Below are positions 8,185 through 16,257 of a stretch of DNA of 64,000 nucleotides, piece by piece. A program made the position numbers and the translations under genes. Under the pieces are notes generated by a model. It was not told the DNA's origin, ran no database searches, and saw nothing but the letters and a program-made list of their open reading frames with translations. The number at the start of each line of letters is the position of its first letter. The first letter of the stretch is position 1. Source of the DNA: an uncultured Bacteroidales bacterium (GTDB lineage Bacteria; Bacteroidota; Bacteroidia; Bacteroidales; Muribaculaceae); the NCBI GenBank assembly GCA_902800715.1, contig CADCFN010000009.1:1-64000 (forward strand), written 5' to 3'.

Positions 8185-9006
8185 TTAGTATTGTTCGTTC
8201 TCGTTGGGGAAGTCGCCGGTCTTGACGTCGGTGATGTAGTTGCCCACGCTGTCGATGATTTGCTCGCCCAGGTTGTTATACACGCGCAGGAACTTGGGCT
8301 TGAATTCGCGGTTCAGTCCCAGCATGTCGTGCAGCACGAGCACCTGTCCGCTGCAGGCTCCACCGCCGCCGATGCCGATGGTCGGCACGTTGATTGACTG
8401 CGTCACCTTGGCGGCCAGCATAGCGGGAATTTTCTCCAGCACGATGCCGAAGCAGCCGATTTCACCCAGCACCTTGGCGTCTGCCAGCAGGCGTGTAGCC
8501 TCGGCCTCATCCTCGGCACGCGTGGCATAGGTGCCGAACTTGTTGATGCTCTGCGGCGTTAGTCCCAGGTGTCCCATGACCGGAATACCGGCACGCAGAA
8601 TCATCTCGATGGCACCACGCATCTCGCGTCCGCCCTCCAGTTTCACGCCGTCGGCGCCAGTCTCGCGCATGATGCGCACGGCATTGCGCTGCGCCTCGAT
8701 GGGGTCGCCCTGATAGGTGCCGAAGGGCATATCCACGATGACCATCGCACGCTTGACGGCACGGGCCACGGTGCGGCCATACACAATCATATCGTCAATG
8801 GTAATGGGGATGGTGGTGGCGTTGCCCTGCATGACGTTGGAGGCGCTGTCGCCCACCAGGATGATGTCGATGCCGGCTTGGTCCACGAGGGTTGCCATGG
8901 TGTAGTCATAAGCGGTAATCATTGCGATTTTCTCGCCAGCAAGGCGCATGTCGGCGATGCGTTTGGTTGTGACCTTGCGAGGGTCGGAAACGGTATAGGT
9001 TGACAT
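8185..9006 (-). CDS. panB: 3-methyl-2-oxobutanoate hydroxymethyltransferase (PanB)
   Basis: First committed step of pantothenate/CoA synthesis: transfers the hydroxymethyl group of 5,10-methylene-THF to alpha-ketoisovalerate, giving ketopantoate. The 273 residues cover the whole TIM-barrel family: MITAYDYT near the start, Mg-binding Asp53 (VGDS) and Asp92 (VDMPFGTYQ), MGHLGLTPQ, the catalytic Glu191 (LEKIP), and IGIGGG...SGQVLVLHD. The usual Asp in the GxxxDGQVLV motif is Ser here. It is monocistronic on the minus strand, with its own promoter at 9047-9079. No panC or panD is nearby. Confidence 0.96.
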   Translation of the reverse strand: MSTYTVSDPRKVTTKRIADMRLAGEKIAMITAYDYTMATLVDQAGIDIILVGDSASNVMQGNATTIPITIDDMIVYGRTVARAVKRAMVIVDMPFGTYQGDPIEAQRNAVRIMRETGADGVKLEGGREMRGAIEMILRAGIPVMGHLGLTPQSINKFGTYATRAEDEAEATRLLADAKVLGEIGCFGIVLEKIPAMLAAKVTQSINVPTIGIGGGGACSGQVLVLHDMLGLNREFKPKFLRVYNNLGEQIIDSVGNYITDVKTGDFPNENEQY

Positions 9007-9046
9007 AATATTCTGATTTATGATATTTAATGCTTTTTAGTGGGTG

Positions 9047-9079
9047 CAAAAGTACACGATTTATAGGCAAATATCAAAA
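9047..9079 (-). promoter_or_regulatory. Promoter of panB
   Basis: On the minus strand TTTTG near 9075-9079, a spacer of about 20 bp and TACTTTTG (9047-9054) fit the Bacteroidota consensus. Confidence 0.65.
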
Positions 9080-9221
9080 TTTTACAGAGGTTTAAACCAA
9101 AAAAACCTTAAATAGTCTATTATATCGGTTTTTATTGCTAAATTTCGATAAATAAGGCTGCATTGCAACATAAAAAAATGAAAATACGGATTTTTCATTT
9201 TGTTCTGTCCGCAATTTGCAC

Positions 9222-9229
9222 TAATTTTG
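9222..9229 (+). promoter_or_regulatory. -7 box for the Lys/Cys-rich repeat gene
   Basis: TAATTTTG is 50 bp upstream of the ATG at 9280. The 9055-9221 interval is very A/T-rich and holds nothing else I can identify. Confidence 0.6.
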
Positions 9230-9279
9230 GCGTCCGAAACAAAACATATCAACTTTATAACCAACAGTAAAAAAGAAAA

Positions 9280-9969
9280 ATGAAGAAATTCTTATTGACT
9301 TTAGCTGCTATGGCATTAGCCACTAGCGCATTGATGGCTCAAGATCCTGCAACTCCCGTTCAGGAAGAACCCGATCGCGTACAGATGAGAATGATGTCCA
9401 GGAATCCTTCTGGAACCGACATCCCCACTGGATATGACAAATCGCAGGTGGTAAACACTCGCAAGCCTGAGTGCAAGGACCACAAGGACGGTCAGCCCTG
9501 CACCAAGCCCGCCGACCAGCAGTGTGACGACTGCAAGGCCAAGGCTGCAACTCCCCAGAAGCTCCAGCGCAGTAAGGCTGAAGGCCAGCAGTGCAAGAAA
9601 GCTGAAGGCATGAAGCATGAGTGCAAGGAAGGCAAGAAGGAGTGCGACAAGGCTGCAGGCATGAAGCACGAGTGCAAGGAAGGCAAGAAGGAATGTGACA
9701 AGGCCGCAGGCATGAAGCACGAGTGCAAGGAAGGCAAGAAGGAGTGCGACAAGGCCGCTGGCATGAAGCACGAGTGCAAGGAAGGCAAGAAGCAGTGCGA
9801 CAAGGCCGCCGGCATGAAGCACGAGTGCAAGGAAGGCAAGAAGCAGTGCGACAAGGCTGCTGCCGAAACGAAGGACTGCTGCAAGGACAAGAAGATGGAA
9901 GGCAAGAAGTGCGACAAGCCTGCCGACCAGCAGTGCCCCGATTGCAAAGAGGCTGCCAAGAAGAACTGA
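9280..9969 (+). CDS. Secreted Lys/Cys-rich repeat protein, 229 aa
   Basis: Residues 1-20 are a signal peptide ending ALMA-Q. Residues 110-194 are five tandem 17-residue units, GMKHECKEGKKECDKAA, differing only in Glu versus Gln before the second Cys. The repeat block is bracketed by two related modules, KPADQQCDDCK and KPADQQCPDCK, each with a CxxC pair. The mature protein is extremely hydrophilic, with regularly spaced Cys, His, Glu and Lys, and has no hydrophobic core. It could bind metal or form disulfides in the periplasm or outside the cell (inference). I recognise no family. It is flanked by its own promoter and terminator. Confidence 0.8.
   Translation: MKKFLLTLAAMALATSALMAQDPATPVQEEPDRVQMRMMSRNPSGTDIPTGYDKSQVVNTRKPECKDHKDGQPCTKPADQQCDDCKAKAATPQKLQRSKAEGQQCKKAEGMKHECKEGKKECDKAAGMKHECKEGKKECDKAAGMKHECKEGKKECDKAAGMKHECKEGKKQCDKAAGMKHECKEGKKQCDKAAAETKDCCKDKKMEGKKCDKPADQQCPDCKEAAKKN
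9607..9861 (+). repeat. Five tandem 51-bp coding repeats
   Basis: Five in-frame 51-bp units differ only by synonymous changes and one Glu/Gln change. Copy number could vary by slippage or recombination without shifting the frame. Confidence 0.9.
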
Positions 9970-9990
9970 TTTAATTCAACTTTCTAAACT

Positions 9991-10034
9991 CACGCTAAAC
10001 CACTCACCGCATCAGTGGCTTAGCGTGGGTTTTT
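9991..10034 (+). terminator. Terminator of the repeat-protein gene
   Basis: Stem CACGCTAAACCACT (9991-10004) / AGTGGCTTAGCGTG (10013-10026) with one mismatch, followed by GGGTTTTT. Confidence 0.85.
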
Positions 10035-10056
10035 ACTATCAACGATTTTCATTCAT

Positions 10057-11772
10057 TTGAGGGGCATCATTCTCTCGATATTATACTGCCTCACGGCACT
10101 GCTCTCGCTGGCTGCACAGCCTGGCGGGAAAAGTGCCGTGTCCTGCCCTGTCGTGAAGGTTGAAGCCGAGCGTCTGCCCGACTTGAATGTGCCTCGCGGC
10201 GGACATTCGATATTGCTGGTGAATGGTGAGCCAACGGTCATCGGAGGCCATACTACCAACTATGTGCCCACCGCCACTATCGAGTATTTCAAGGACGGCA
10301 AGTGGAACCTGCTGCCCTCGGCATTCACCCACGACAACGGCTGCGCAGTGGAACTCTCGACAGGCAAAGTGCTCATCTTTGGCGGTCATGAGAAAAATTT
10401 GGGCATCGGGCAAACCTACGAAGCCGAATTTTATGACCCGAAGACCCGCGAGTGTGAGGGCTTCGCTAGCACCGATACTAAGCGGGCATTGGCATCAGTG
10501 ATGGCAATGGACGATGGACGTGCCATCATCGCCGGCAACTGGTACCACGATGATGCCATCGAGATGTATGATGGCAAGGGTGGCTTCATTCCTGTAAAAG
10601 CCGCGAGTTGCGGGCGGGCCGCCCCTTGTATCCTGCGCACGGCCAAGGATAATGCCATCATTTTCACGGGTCTCGACACCAAGGGATACCATACACCCCA
10701 TCCCATCATTGACCGCCTGCATGGCGAGGCTTACCGTGAACCCTTGCTCGACGAGTGGGGTATTCCTGCCGGGTATGTTATAAACGAGGCACGGGCCTTT
10801 ATCGGTGATGAAACTAAGGGTGACTATTCCTATCTGCTGGCATTAAAGAATGAGCAAGGGCAGATGGCGATTGCCCGCGTCACCAACGGGCAATTCTCGC
10901 TGTTGCCCACCGATATCCCAGTGCCGATGATCTGCAAATGGGGCAACATTGAATACAGTTCCCAAATCTTTGTTGACCAGGAATGTCGTCGGGCATATAT
11001 GCTGGGAATCGCCCTCGATAAGTATTGCCAACACCCAAAACCTGACTCGGCACGCATTTATGTCCTCACCATCGACTATGCTATGGTTCCAGCGCACTTG
11101 ACATTAGGCTACGCCGATGCTCACGACGACTTTGACTTGAGTTTCGCCCTCATGACTGCCGATGGCAACCTGATGATAGTGGGTGGAATGCCGGTGCTGA
11201 GCAACTTCAAGCCTACCGCCTCCACCTGGCTGCTGCACGTCAGCCCACGTCCCCAGGCAGCCGGCATGGGATTTCCCCTGTGGGGGTGGGCACTTCTTGC
11301 CTTGGTCATCGCAGCGATGGCGATAGGGCTGACATGGTGGCTGTACCGCCGCATGAAAAACAAACCAATGATTGAAACTGAAACTCCTACCGTGCCCCTC
11401 AACAAGGAAATCCAGGAAGCACCCGACGCCGGTATGGACTACACCGAACTCATGCACCGCATCTGTCAATTGATGGAACAGCAGCAACTCTTTATGAACC
11501 CCAACCTGAAAATCACCGACCTTGTGACAGCACTGGGCACAAATCGCAGTGCAATCTCGGTCTGCATCAACTCGCAGCGCGACTGCACTTTCCCGCAGTT
11601 TGTCAACACCTACCGCGTGGCTCGTGCCCAGGAACTGCTGCGCAACGAGCCCGACATCAAGATTGCCGAAGTGTGGGTGAAAGCGGGCTTTTCCAGTGAA
11701 GCCTCGTTCTATCGCATCTTTAAGGCCTTTACAGGGACTACCCCTATCGCTTGGAAAGCCGAGGTTCATTAG
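10057..11772 (+). CDS. Membrane-spanning regulator: periplasmic kelch-like propeller plus cytoplasmic AraC-type HTH (copy 1), 571 aa
   Basis: The only start that includes the signal sequence (RGIILSILYCLTALLSLAAQ) is TTG 10057, which gives a normal N-terminus. Residues ~40-400 contain kelch/galactose-oxidase-like blades (GHSILLVNGEPTVIGGH, GKVLIFGGHEKN, DGRAIIAGNWYH). A single helix lies at ~407-429 (PLWGWALLALVIAAM) followed by Arg/Lys. Residues ~480-570 are an AraC-family DNA-binding domain (ITDLVTALGTNRSAIS; VWVKAGFSSEASFYRIFKAFTG). It would sense an extracytoplasmic ligand and act directly on DNA, a one-component analogue of hybrid two-component regulators (inference). A close paralogue lies at 14296. 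Each copy sits directly upstream of a secreted dockerin gene that carries the shared operator-like element. Confidence 0.85.
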   Translation: MRGIILSILYCLTALLSLAAQPGGKSAVSCPVVKVEAERLPDLNVPRGGHSILLVNGEPTVIGGHTTNYVPTATIEYFKDGKWNLLPSAFTHDNGCAVELSTGKVLIFGGHEKNLGIGQTYEAEFYDPKTRECEGFASTDTKRALASVMAMDDGRAIIAGNWYHDDAIEMYDGKGGFIPVKAASCGRAAPCILRTAKDNAIIFTGLDTKGYHTPHPIIDRLHGEAYREPLLDEWGIPAGYVINEARAFIGDETKGDYSYLLALKNEQGQMAIARVTNGQFSLLPTDIPVPMICKWGNIEYSSQIFVDQECRRAYMLGIALDKYCQHPKPDSARIYVLTIDYAMVPAHLTLGYADAHDDFDLSFALMTADGNLMIVGGMPVLSNFKPTASTWLLHVSPRPQAAGMGFPLWGWALLALVIAAMAIGLTWWLYRRMKNKPMIETETPTVPLNKEIQEAPDAGMDYTELMHRICQLMEQQQLFMNPNLKITDLVTALGTNRSAISVCINSQRDCTFPQFVNTYRVARAQELLRNEPDIKIAEVWVKAGFSSEASFYRIFKAFTGTTPIAWKAEVH

Positions 11773-11803
11773 TCCCTAGTTTCTAGTCCCTAGTCCCTAG
11801 TCT
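11769..11803 (+). repeat. Heptanucleotide array (YTAGTYY)5
   Basis: Five contiguous 7-bp units (TTAGTCC, CTAGTTT, CTAGTCC twice, CTAGTCT) start within the last codons of regulator copy 1, so its TAG stop is part of the first unit. On the other strand the unit reads RRACTAR, related to the arrays at 30517 and 34909. Confidence 0.75.
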
Positions 11804-11964
11804 GAACCCTGCGTGGCTAATGCCAATTATGCGAATTATTCGTAATTTTCTTAATTGAGCGCCGATGCACGTCAGTAATTAGAGGTCTATTATGGACAAA
11901 GTTTTTGCCATCGCGGGGTGGACTATTCTGTACAAATAATACGGATTAAATAGGATAAAATAGC

Positions 11965-12071
11965 AAAACCGACTCTCAAAAGGTAAATTGATAGTCGGTT
12001 TTTACTTTTTGAGAGTCCCCGAGAATTTGGTATTCGTAAATTTGCAAAGCCTCTGTGAATAACATTTCTCC
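11965..12071 (+). promoter_or_regulatory. Shared operator/promoter element, site A
   Basis: Inverted half-site GACTCTCAA pairs with TTGATAGTC (11988-11996) in a terminator-like hairpin ending in T5. A second direct half-site TTGAGAGTC (12009-12017) starts exactly 21 bp after the first. A -7 box TAAATTTG (12037-12044) begins 19 bp past that site. CATTTCTCC lies at 12063-12071 in the leader. Sites B (16094-16194) and C (22435-22535) share the same spacings. Direct repeats 21 bp apart overlapping -33 are typical of AraC-family activation. The hairpin also ends the upstream regulator transcript. Confidence 0.8.
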
Positions 12072-12138
12072 TTATTTTACCTCTTTCAATCGAATTGCAT
12101 TTTTATTCGCTATATAAACATTTAAAAACCAAAAGATT

Positions 12139-13878
12139 ATGAAAAAATTACTGCTTTTATTGTTGCTGTGCCTCATGGCAGGCTCCGCATCTGCTGTTTC
12201 GTTAGAGTTGCCAGAACCCTATGGCACGGTAAATGCCGAGATTCATTACGTGGATATGAATGCCGTGAGTTTGGGAACCGAGTATCAACCGGTTTTAAAT
12301 CCTGCATACAGGGTCTGGTTCATTCCCAGTCATAACGAAGTTTTGTTGAATTATATTTATTATGGAGACATCATTACCGAGGTTACTATTAATGGCAAGG
12401 TTTATCCAGTTACTGGTATCTGGGTCTCTACTAATGATGGGCTTTATGACCCTTCATCTGGTGGTGGTGATATTACCGAACTCTCGTTACCCGAGGGCAT
12501 GAAACTCCTGGGCGGCTCATGGTTTGCGCTAAACACTCCAAACCTCATTTCGCTAACCATACCGAGCACGATGATTTTTATCGGGGAGGAGGCATTCCGT
12601 GACTGTACGTCTCTGAAGGAGGTAATCTTTGTCGATAGTGACGAGACGATTGAGATTGATGTAGATAGGTGGTATTATCGCCCATTCAATTGGTCACCGG
12701 TCGAGACTTGCTATCTGGGTAGGAATTATACTTGTAGCACCCAACTTTTCAATAGTGACTACTTTAAACACGTCACAATCTCGGGCAAGATGACCCAGAT
12801 GCCGAAGAGTATATGTAGTTACTATACCTTACTCGAGACATTAACCCTGATGGAGGGAATACCTTACATTTCAGAACGTGCATTCATGTACTGCTCTTCT
12901 CTCACACACATAACCATCCCCAACAGTGTCAAGACCATCGGCAGCCAGGCCTTTGAAACGATGAATTCATCGCTTACCGAACTTGACCTCGGTCATGGCG
13001 TCCAATACCTGGACACGCGCTGTTTCCAGGGCCACTCTGTATTTAAAAATCTCACGCTGCCTACAAGCCTTGACTCGATACATTCCCTCGCGTTCCGTTA
13101 CTGCGATGGAATCGAGCGCATCGACATCAAGAATACTTCCAAGCCCCTTAAAATCGTCGGCAATGATGTCGCCTTCTCTTCTCCTGATGACTTTACCGTC
13201 TATCAGGGCCGCACCATCCAGGGTAATTACCCGCCGTTCAAGGGCAATGACGGTCTCAAGTCCCTTGAGATGAGCAATTATGTCACCCAGATTGCCCCAG
13301 ATTACTTTAGTTATTGTAGGAACCTCGCCTCGGTGAAATTGAGTGAAAATCTTACCGAGATTCCAAGTTGTGCATTCATGTACTGCACTTCATTGGAGTC
13401 CATCGTTATGGGTGATGCCGTCACAAGGATTGGCAGCAAAGCCTTTGAGAACGCGGCACTCAAGAGCGTGAAAATGGGTACTGGCTTGACCTATCTAGAC
13501 GAGCGTGCTTTCTGGGATTGCGATGAAATTGAGGAGGTCGTCTGTATGGCAACCACGCCTCCCGAATGCGCCAACGAGAGCAAAACCTTCGACAGCGACA
13601 TCTACAGCACCGCCTCACTCAAGGTGCAGCAATCCTGCATCGAGGACTACAAGGAGGCCCCTGTGTGGAAAAACTTCTTGAATGTCTCGGTAGCATCCCT
13701 CCTGGGCGATGTGGATGGTGATGGCCAAATCTCCATCGGCGACGTGACCCGACTGATCGATATGCTGATCAGCGGTAGCAGCAGTTACAATGCCAGCGCA
13801 GACGTGGATGGTGACGGTCAAATCACCATCGGCGACGTGACGGCCCTTATCGACTTATTGCTGCACGACACCTGGTAA
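12139..13878 (+). CDS. Secreted BspA-like leucine-rich repeat protein with dockerin-like C-terminus, 579 aa
   Basis: Signal peptide 1-19 (ends ASA). From about residue 110 to 505 it has LRR_5/BspA-type repeats, e.g. LISLTIPSTMIFIGEEAFRDC, LTHITIPNSVKTIGSQAF, TEIPSCAFMYCTSLESIVMG. These form a curved surface scaffold often used in adhesion to host or microbial partners. Residues 523-579 are two dockerin-like repeats (DVDGDGQIS, DVDGDGQIT), each followed by GDVTxLID. The gene lies 366 bp downstream of regulator copy 1, behind site A, with a leader of about 90 nt. A terminator follows. It is probably the direct target of the neighbouring regulator (inference from position and motif). Confidence 0.88.
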   Translation: MKKLLLLLLLCLMAGSASAVSLELPEPYGTVNAEIHYVDMNAVSLGTEYQPVLNPAYRVWFIPSHNEVLLNYIYYGDIITEVTINGKVYPVTGIWVSTNDGLYDPSSGGGDITELSLPEGMKLLGGSWFALNTPNLISLTIPSTMIFIGEEAFRDCTSLKEVIFVDSDETIEIDVDRWYYRPFNWSPVETCYLGRNYTCSTQLFNSDYFKHVTISGKMTQMPKSICSYYTLLETLTLMEGIPYISERAFMYCSSLTHITIPNSVKTIGSQAFETMNSSLTELDLGHGVQYLDTRCFQGHSVFKNLTLPTSLDSIHSLAFRYCDGIERIDIKNTSKPLKIVGNDVAFSSPDDFTVYQGRTIQGNYPPFKGNDGLKSLEMSNYVTQIAPDYFSYCRNLASVKLSENLTEIPSCAFMYCTSLESIVMGDAVTRIGSKAFENAALKSVKMGTGLTYLDERAFWDCDEIEEVVCMATTPPECANESKTFDSDIYSTASLKVQQSCIEDYKEAPVWKNFLNVSVASLLGDVDGDGQISIGDVTRLIDMLISGSSSYNASADVDGDGQITIGDVTALIDLLLHDTW

Positions 13879-13910
13879 TTTTTCATTAATATGCCATAAT
13901 TTACGAATCT

Positions 13911-13947
13911 GGGCTAGGGCATATGCCTTAGCCCGGTTCGGTTTTTT
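13911..13947 (+). terminator. Terminator after the LRR protein gene
   Basis: GGGCTAGGGCA / TGCCTTAGCCC hairpin followed by a six-T run at 13942-13947. The rest of 13948-14217 holds only a short GGGCG/CGCCC hairpin near 14120-14143. Confidence 0.8.
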
Positions 13948-14217
13948 CATCAACTTTTTTTGGCCAACAACTTATGTCATTGCCTTCTTCAAACAACCAT
14001 AACAACCTAAACATTTTTAATTGCACGCTTGCGGGCACCCATAACACCGTCATTTTGAGAATTCCGCCTCGGCAGTGAATTTATGGCGTGTCCCGCTACG
14101 GAAAACCGTACCCGAGTTTGGGCGGCTTCACGCCCGAACACATCTGTTGAACAGGATGCTCGATAAACAGATTATGGAAAAAGATACCCATATTACTAGG
14201 ATATCGATGCTTTTAAT

Positions 14218-14225
14218 TAACTTTG
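14218..14225 (+). promoter_or_regulatory. -7 box for regulator copy 2
   Basis: TAACTTTG lies 70 bp upstream of the chosen ATG. The TTGRGAGTC motif is absent here, so this regulator is probably not autoregulated through it. Confidence 0.55.
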
Positions 14226-14295
14226 CAACGCTTTATCTATGACGGTTCACCCCCGTCTTGGTAGAAATCTGTCTAAAAAGACTGAGGACGAGTTA

Positions 14296-16044
14296 ATGAG
14301 ACTAACAGCGCTAGTATTGCTATTTGGCATCACAGCTTTGCTGCCGCTTGCTGCACAGTCCCGGGACAACGGGGCAGTGCAGTGCCCTGTTGTGAAGGTT
14401 GAAGCCGAGCGCCTGCCTGACATGAACCTCCCCCGAATGGGACACACGGTGCTCTGCTTGAACGGTGAACCGACGGCCATCGGCGGCCACACCACCAACT
14501 TTGTGCCCACGCCCACGCTCGAGTACTTCAAGGATGGAAAATGGCACCTGGTGGATATGGCATTTTCCCACGATGACGGCTGCGCGGTGGAACTCTCGAC
14601 GGGTAAAGTGCTCATCTTTGGCGGTCATGAGAAGAATTTGGGCATCGGGCAAACCTTCGAAGCCGAATTTTATGATCCTAAAACCCGCGAGTGTCAGGGC
14701 TTTGCCAGCATCGACACCAAGCGGGCGTTGGCATCGGCTCTGGCAATGGACGATGGACGTGCCATCATCGCCGGCAACTGGTACCACAAGGATGATATCG
14801 AGATGTATGACGGGAAGGTGGGGTTCATGCATGTGAAGGACGTGAGTGTCGGCCGATGCTCTCCGTATATCCTGCGCATCGCCAAGGATGATGCTATCAT
14901 CATTGGCGGAGGTGATACTATTGGGCAACAGATTACCCATCCTGTGGCTGACCGCTTGCGTGGAGAGCCTTACCATGTGCCCTTGCTCGATACGTGGAGA
15001 ATGCTCACGGGATTCATACCTTACCCCTCGTCCTGTATCTTTATTGGCGATGAAACCAAGGGGGACTATTCCTATCTGCTCCCTGTCAAGAATGACGAGG
15101 GACAGATGGCGATAGCCCGAGTCACTAATGGAGAATTCTCGCTCCTGCAAACCGATGTGCCTATACCCAAAACCTGTCAATGGGGTGAAATCAACTATTA
15201 CTTAAACTTCCTTGTTGACCGTAAATGCCAACGGGCATATCTGCTGGGCATGGATGCCCAGGCGGCTGTAGCCCCCAGTGGCAAGGCCCGCATATATGTT
15301 GTCGCTATCGACTATGCCACGACACCGGCCCATCTGACATTATATTACACCGATGTGTTAAGCGATGCGTCTAACGCTAATCCACCACTATTGACTCCCG
15401 ATGGCGACATCATGCTGATGGGCGGAGCGCCCGAGGGTTCATACTTCAAACCCACGGCTGCCACCTGGCTGTTGCACGTCAGCCCATACAGCCATAAAGC
15501 CGGAGCACGCTGGCCCCTATGGGCTTGGCTGCTTGTCGCGCTGATGCTCGCCGCAGTGACGGCAGGACTGATGACGCTGTATCGCCGCAGGAAAAGAAAT
15601 CAAGCCGTGGAAACGCCTCAATCGGTTACTGTCGAGGAACCTGTCACCGCTCTCGATATGCCTGAGGAGGGACCCCACGAGGTGCCCGATGACGCTATCG
15701 ACAGTGCTGAACTCATGCAACGCCTCGGTCAACTGATGGAGGAACAGCAGCTTTTCCTGAAACCAGACCTGAAGGTAACCGAAATTGCCAGCACATTAGG
15801 CACTTCCCGAAATGTCCTTTCCAACGCTATCAAGACTCACCGCAACTGCACTTTCCCGCAGTTCATCAACACCTATCGTATTGCTTACGCTCAAGAACTC
15901 ATGCGCCATCAGCCCAACCTCAAGATGACAGAAGTCTATATGGTATCGGGTTTCTCGAGCGAAACGTCATTTTACCGCACCTTCAAGACCATCACCGGAT
16001 TCACCCCTACCGAATGGAAGTGTAAAAACGATTCGGCGAATTAA
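14296..16044 (+). CDS. Membrane-spanning regulator: periplasmic kelch-like propeller plus cytoplasmic AraC-type HTH (copy 2), 582 aa
   Basis: Paralogue of the 10057 protein over its whole length, nearly identical in stretches of the sensor (VEAERLPD, STGKVLIFGGHEKNLGIGQ, AMDDGRAIIAGNWYH). ATG 14296 starts the signal sequence MRLTALVLLFGITALLPLAAQ; an in-frame ATG at 14239 would add a charged 19-residue extension and is less likely. The membrane helix is at 406-427 (WPLWAWLLVALMLAAVTAG). The C-terminal AraC-type HTH (VTEIASTLGTSRNVLS; VYMVSGFSSETSFYRTFKTITG) is closely related to copy 1, which fits recognition of similar operators. It lies upstream of site B and the PPC-repeat protein. The pair [regulator, dockerin protein] appears to be tandemly duplicated. 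Confidence 0.85.
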   Translation: MRLTALVLLFGITALLPLAAQSRDNGAVQCPVVKVEAERLPDMNLPRMGHTVLCLNGEPTAIGGHTTNFVPTPTLEYFKDGKWHLVDMAFSHDDGCAVELSTGKVLIFGGHEKNLGIGQTFEAEFYDPKTRECQGFASIDTKRALASALAMDDGRAIIAGNWYHKDDIEMYDGKVGFMHVKDVSVGRCSPYILRIAKDDAIIIGGGDTIGQQITHPVADRLRGEPYHVPLLDTWRMLTGFIPYPSSCIFIGDETKGDYSYLLPVKNDEGQMAIARVTNGEFSLLQTDVPIPKTCQWGEINYYLNFLVDRKCQRAYLLGMDAQAAVAPSGKARIYVVAIDYATTPAHLTLYYTDVLSDASNANPPLLTPDGDIMLMGGAPEGSYFKPTAATWLLHVSPYSHKAGARWPLWAWLLVALMLAAVTAGLMTLYRRRKRNQAVETPQSVTVEEPVTALDMPEEGPHEVPDDAIDSAELMQRLGQLMEEQQLFLKPDLKVTEIASTLGTSRNVLSNAIKTHRNCTFPQFINTYRIAYAQELMRHQPNLKMTEVYMVSGFSSETSFYRTFKTITGFTPTEWKCKNDSAN

Positions 16045-16088
16045 CTCCACCTGGCGTCTTTTGGGCCACAAGTGGTGAAAAACATAAA

Positions 16089-16194
16089 AAAACGACTCCC
16101 AATTTTTTTTTGGGAGTCGTTTTTGCAAAATTGGGAGTCCCTAAAACTATCGTTTTCCTAATTTTGCACATCCTCATGAAAATAGCATTTCTCC
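16089..16194 (+). promoter_or_regulatory. Shared operator/promoter element, site B
   Basis: A perfect hairpin AAAACGACTCCCAA / TTGGGAGTCGTTTT with T-rich loop and tail (also a terminator for regulator copy 2) contains the half-site TTGGGAGTC at 16110-16118. The direct copy TTGGGAGTC is at 16131-16139 (21 bp apart). TAATTTTG at 16159-16166 begins 19 bp further on. CATTTCTCC is at 16186-16194. Same layout as sites A and C. Confidence 0.82.
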
Positions 16195-16257
16195 AAATTA
16201 CCTCATATTATGAAGAATCTTTAATCAATTCACATTATATATTTATTTAAAACCGTA

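Noticed and set aside
9607..9861. Regular 51-bp repeats as a CRISPR array
   Set aside because: The units are contiguous and in frame with no spacers, and encode a repeated peptide after a signal peptide.
14114..14145. GGGCG/CGCCC hairpin upstream of regulator copy 2 as an operator
   Set aside because: The stem is short, not repeated at the other regulator, and lies about 75 bp upstream of the -7 box.
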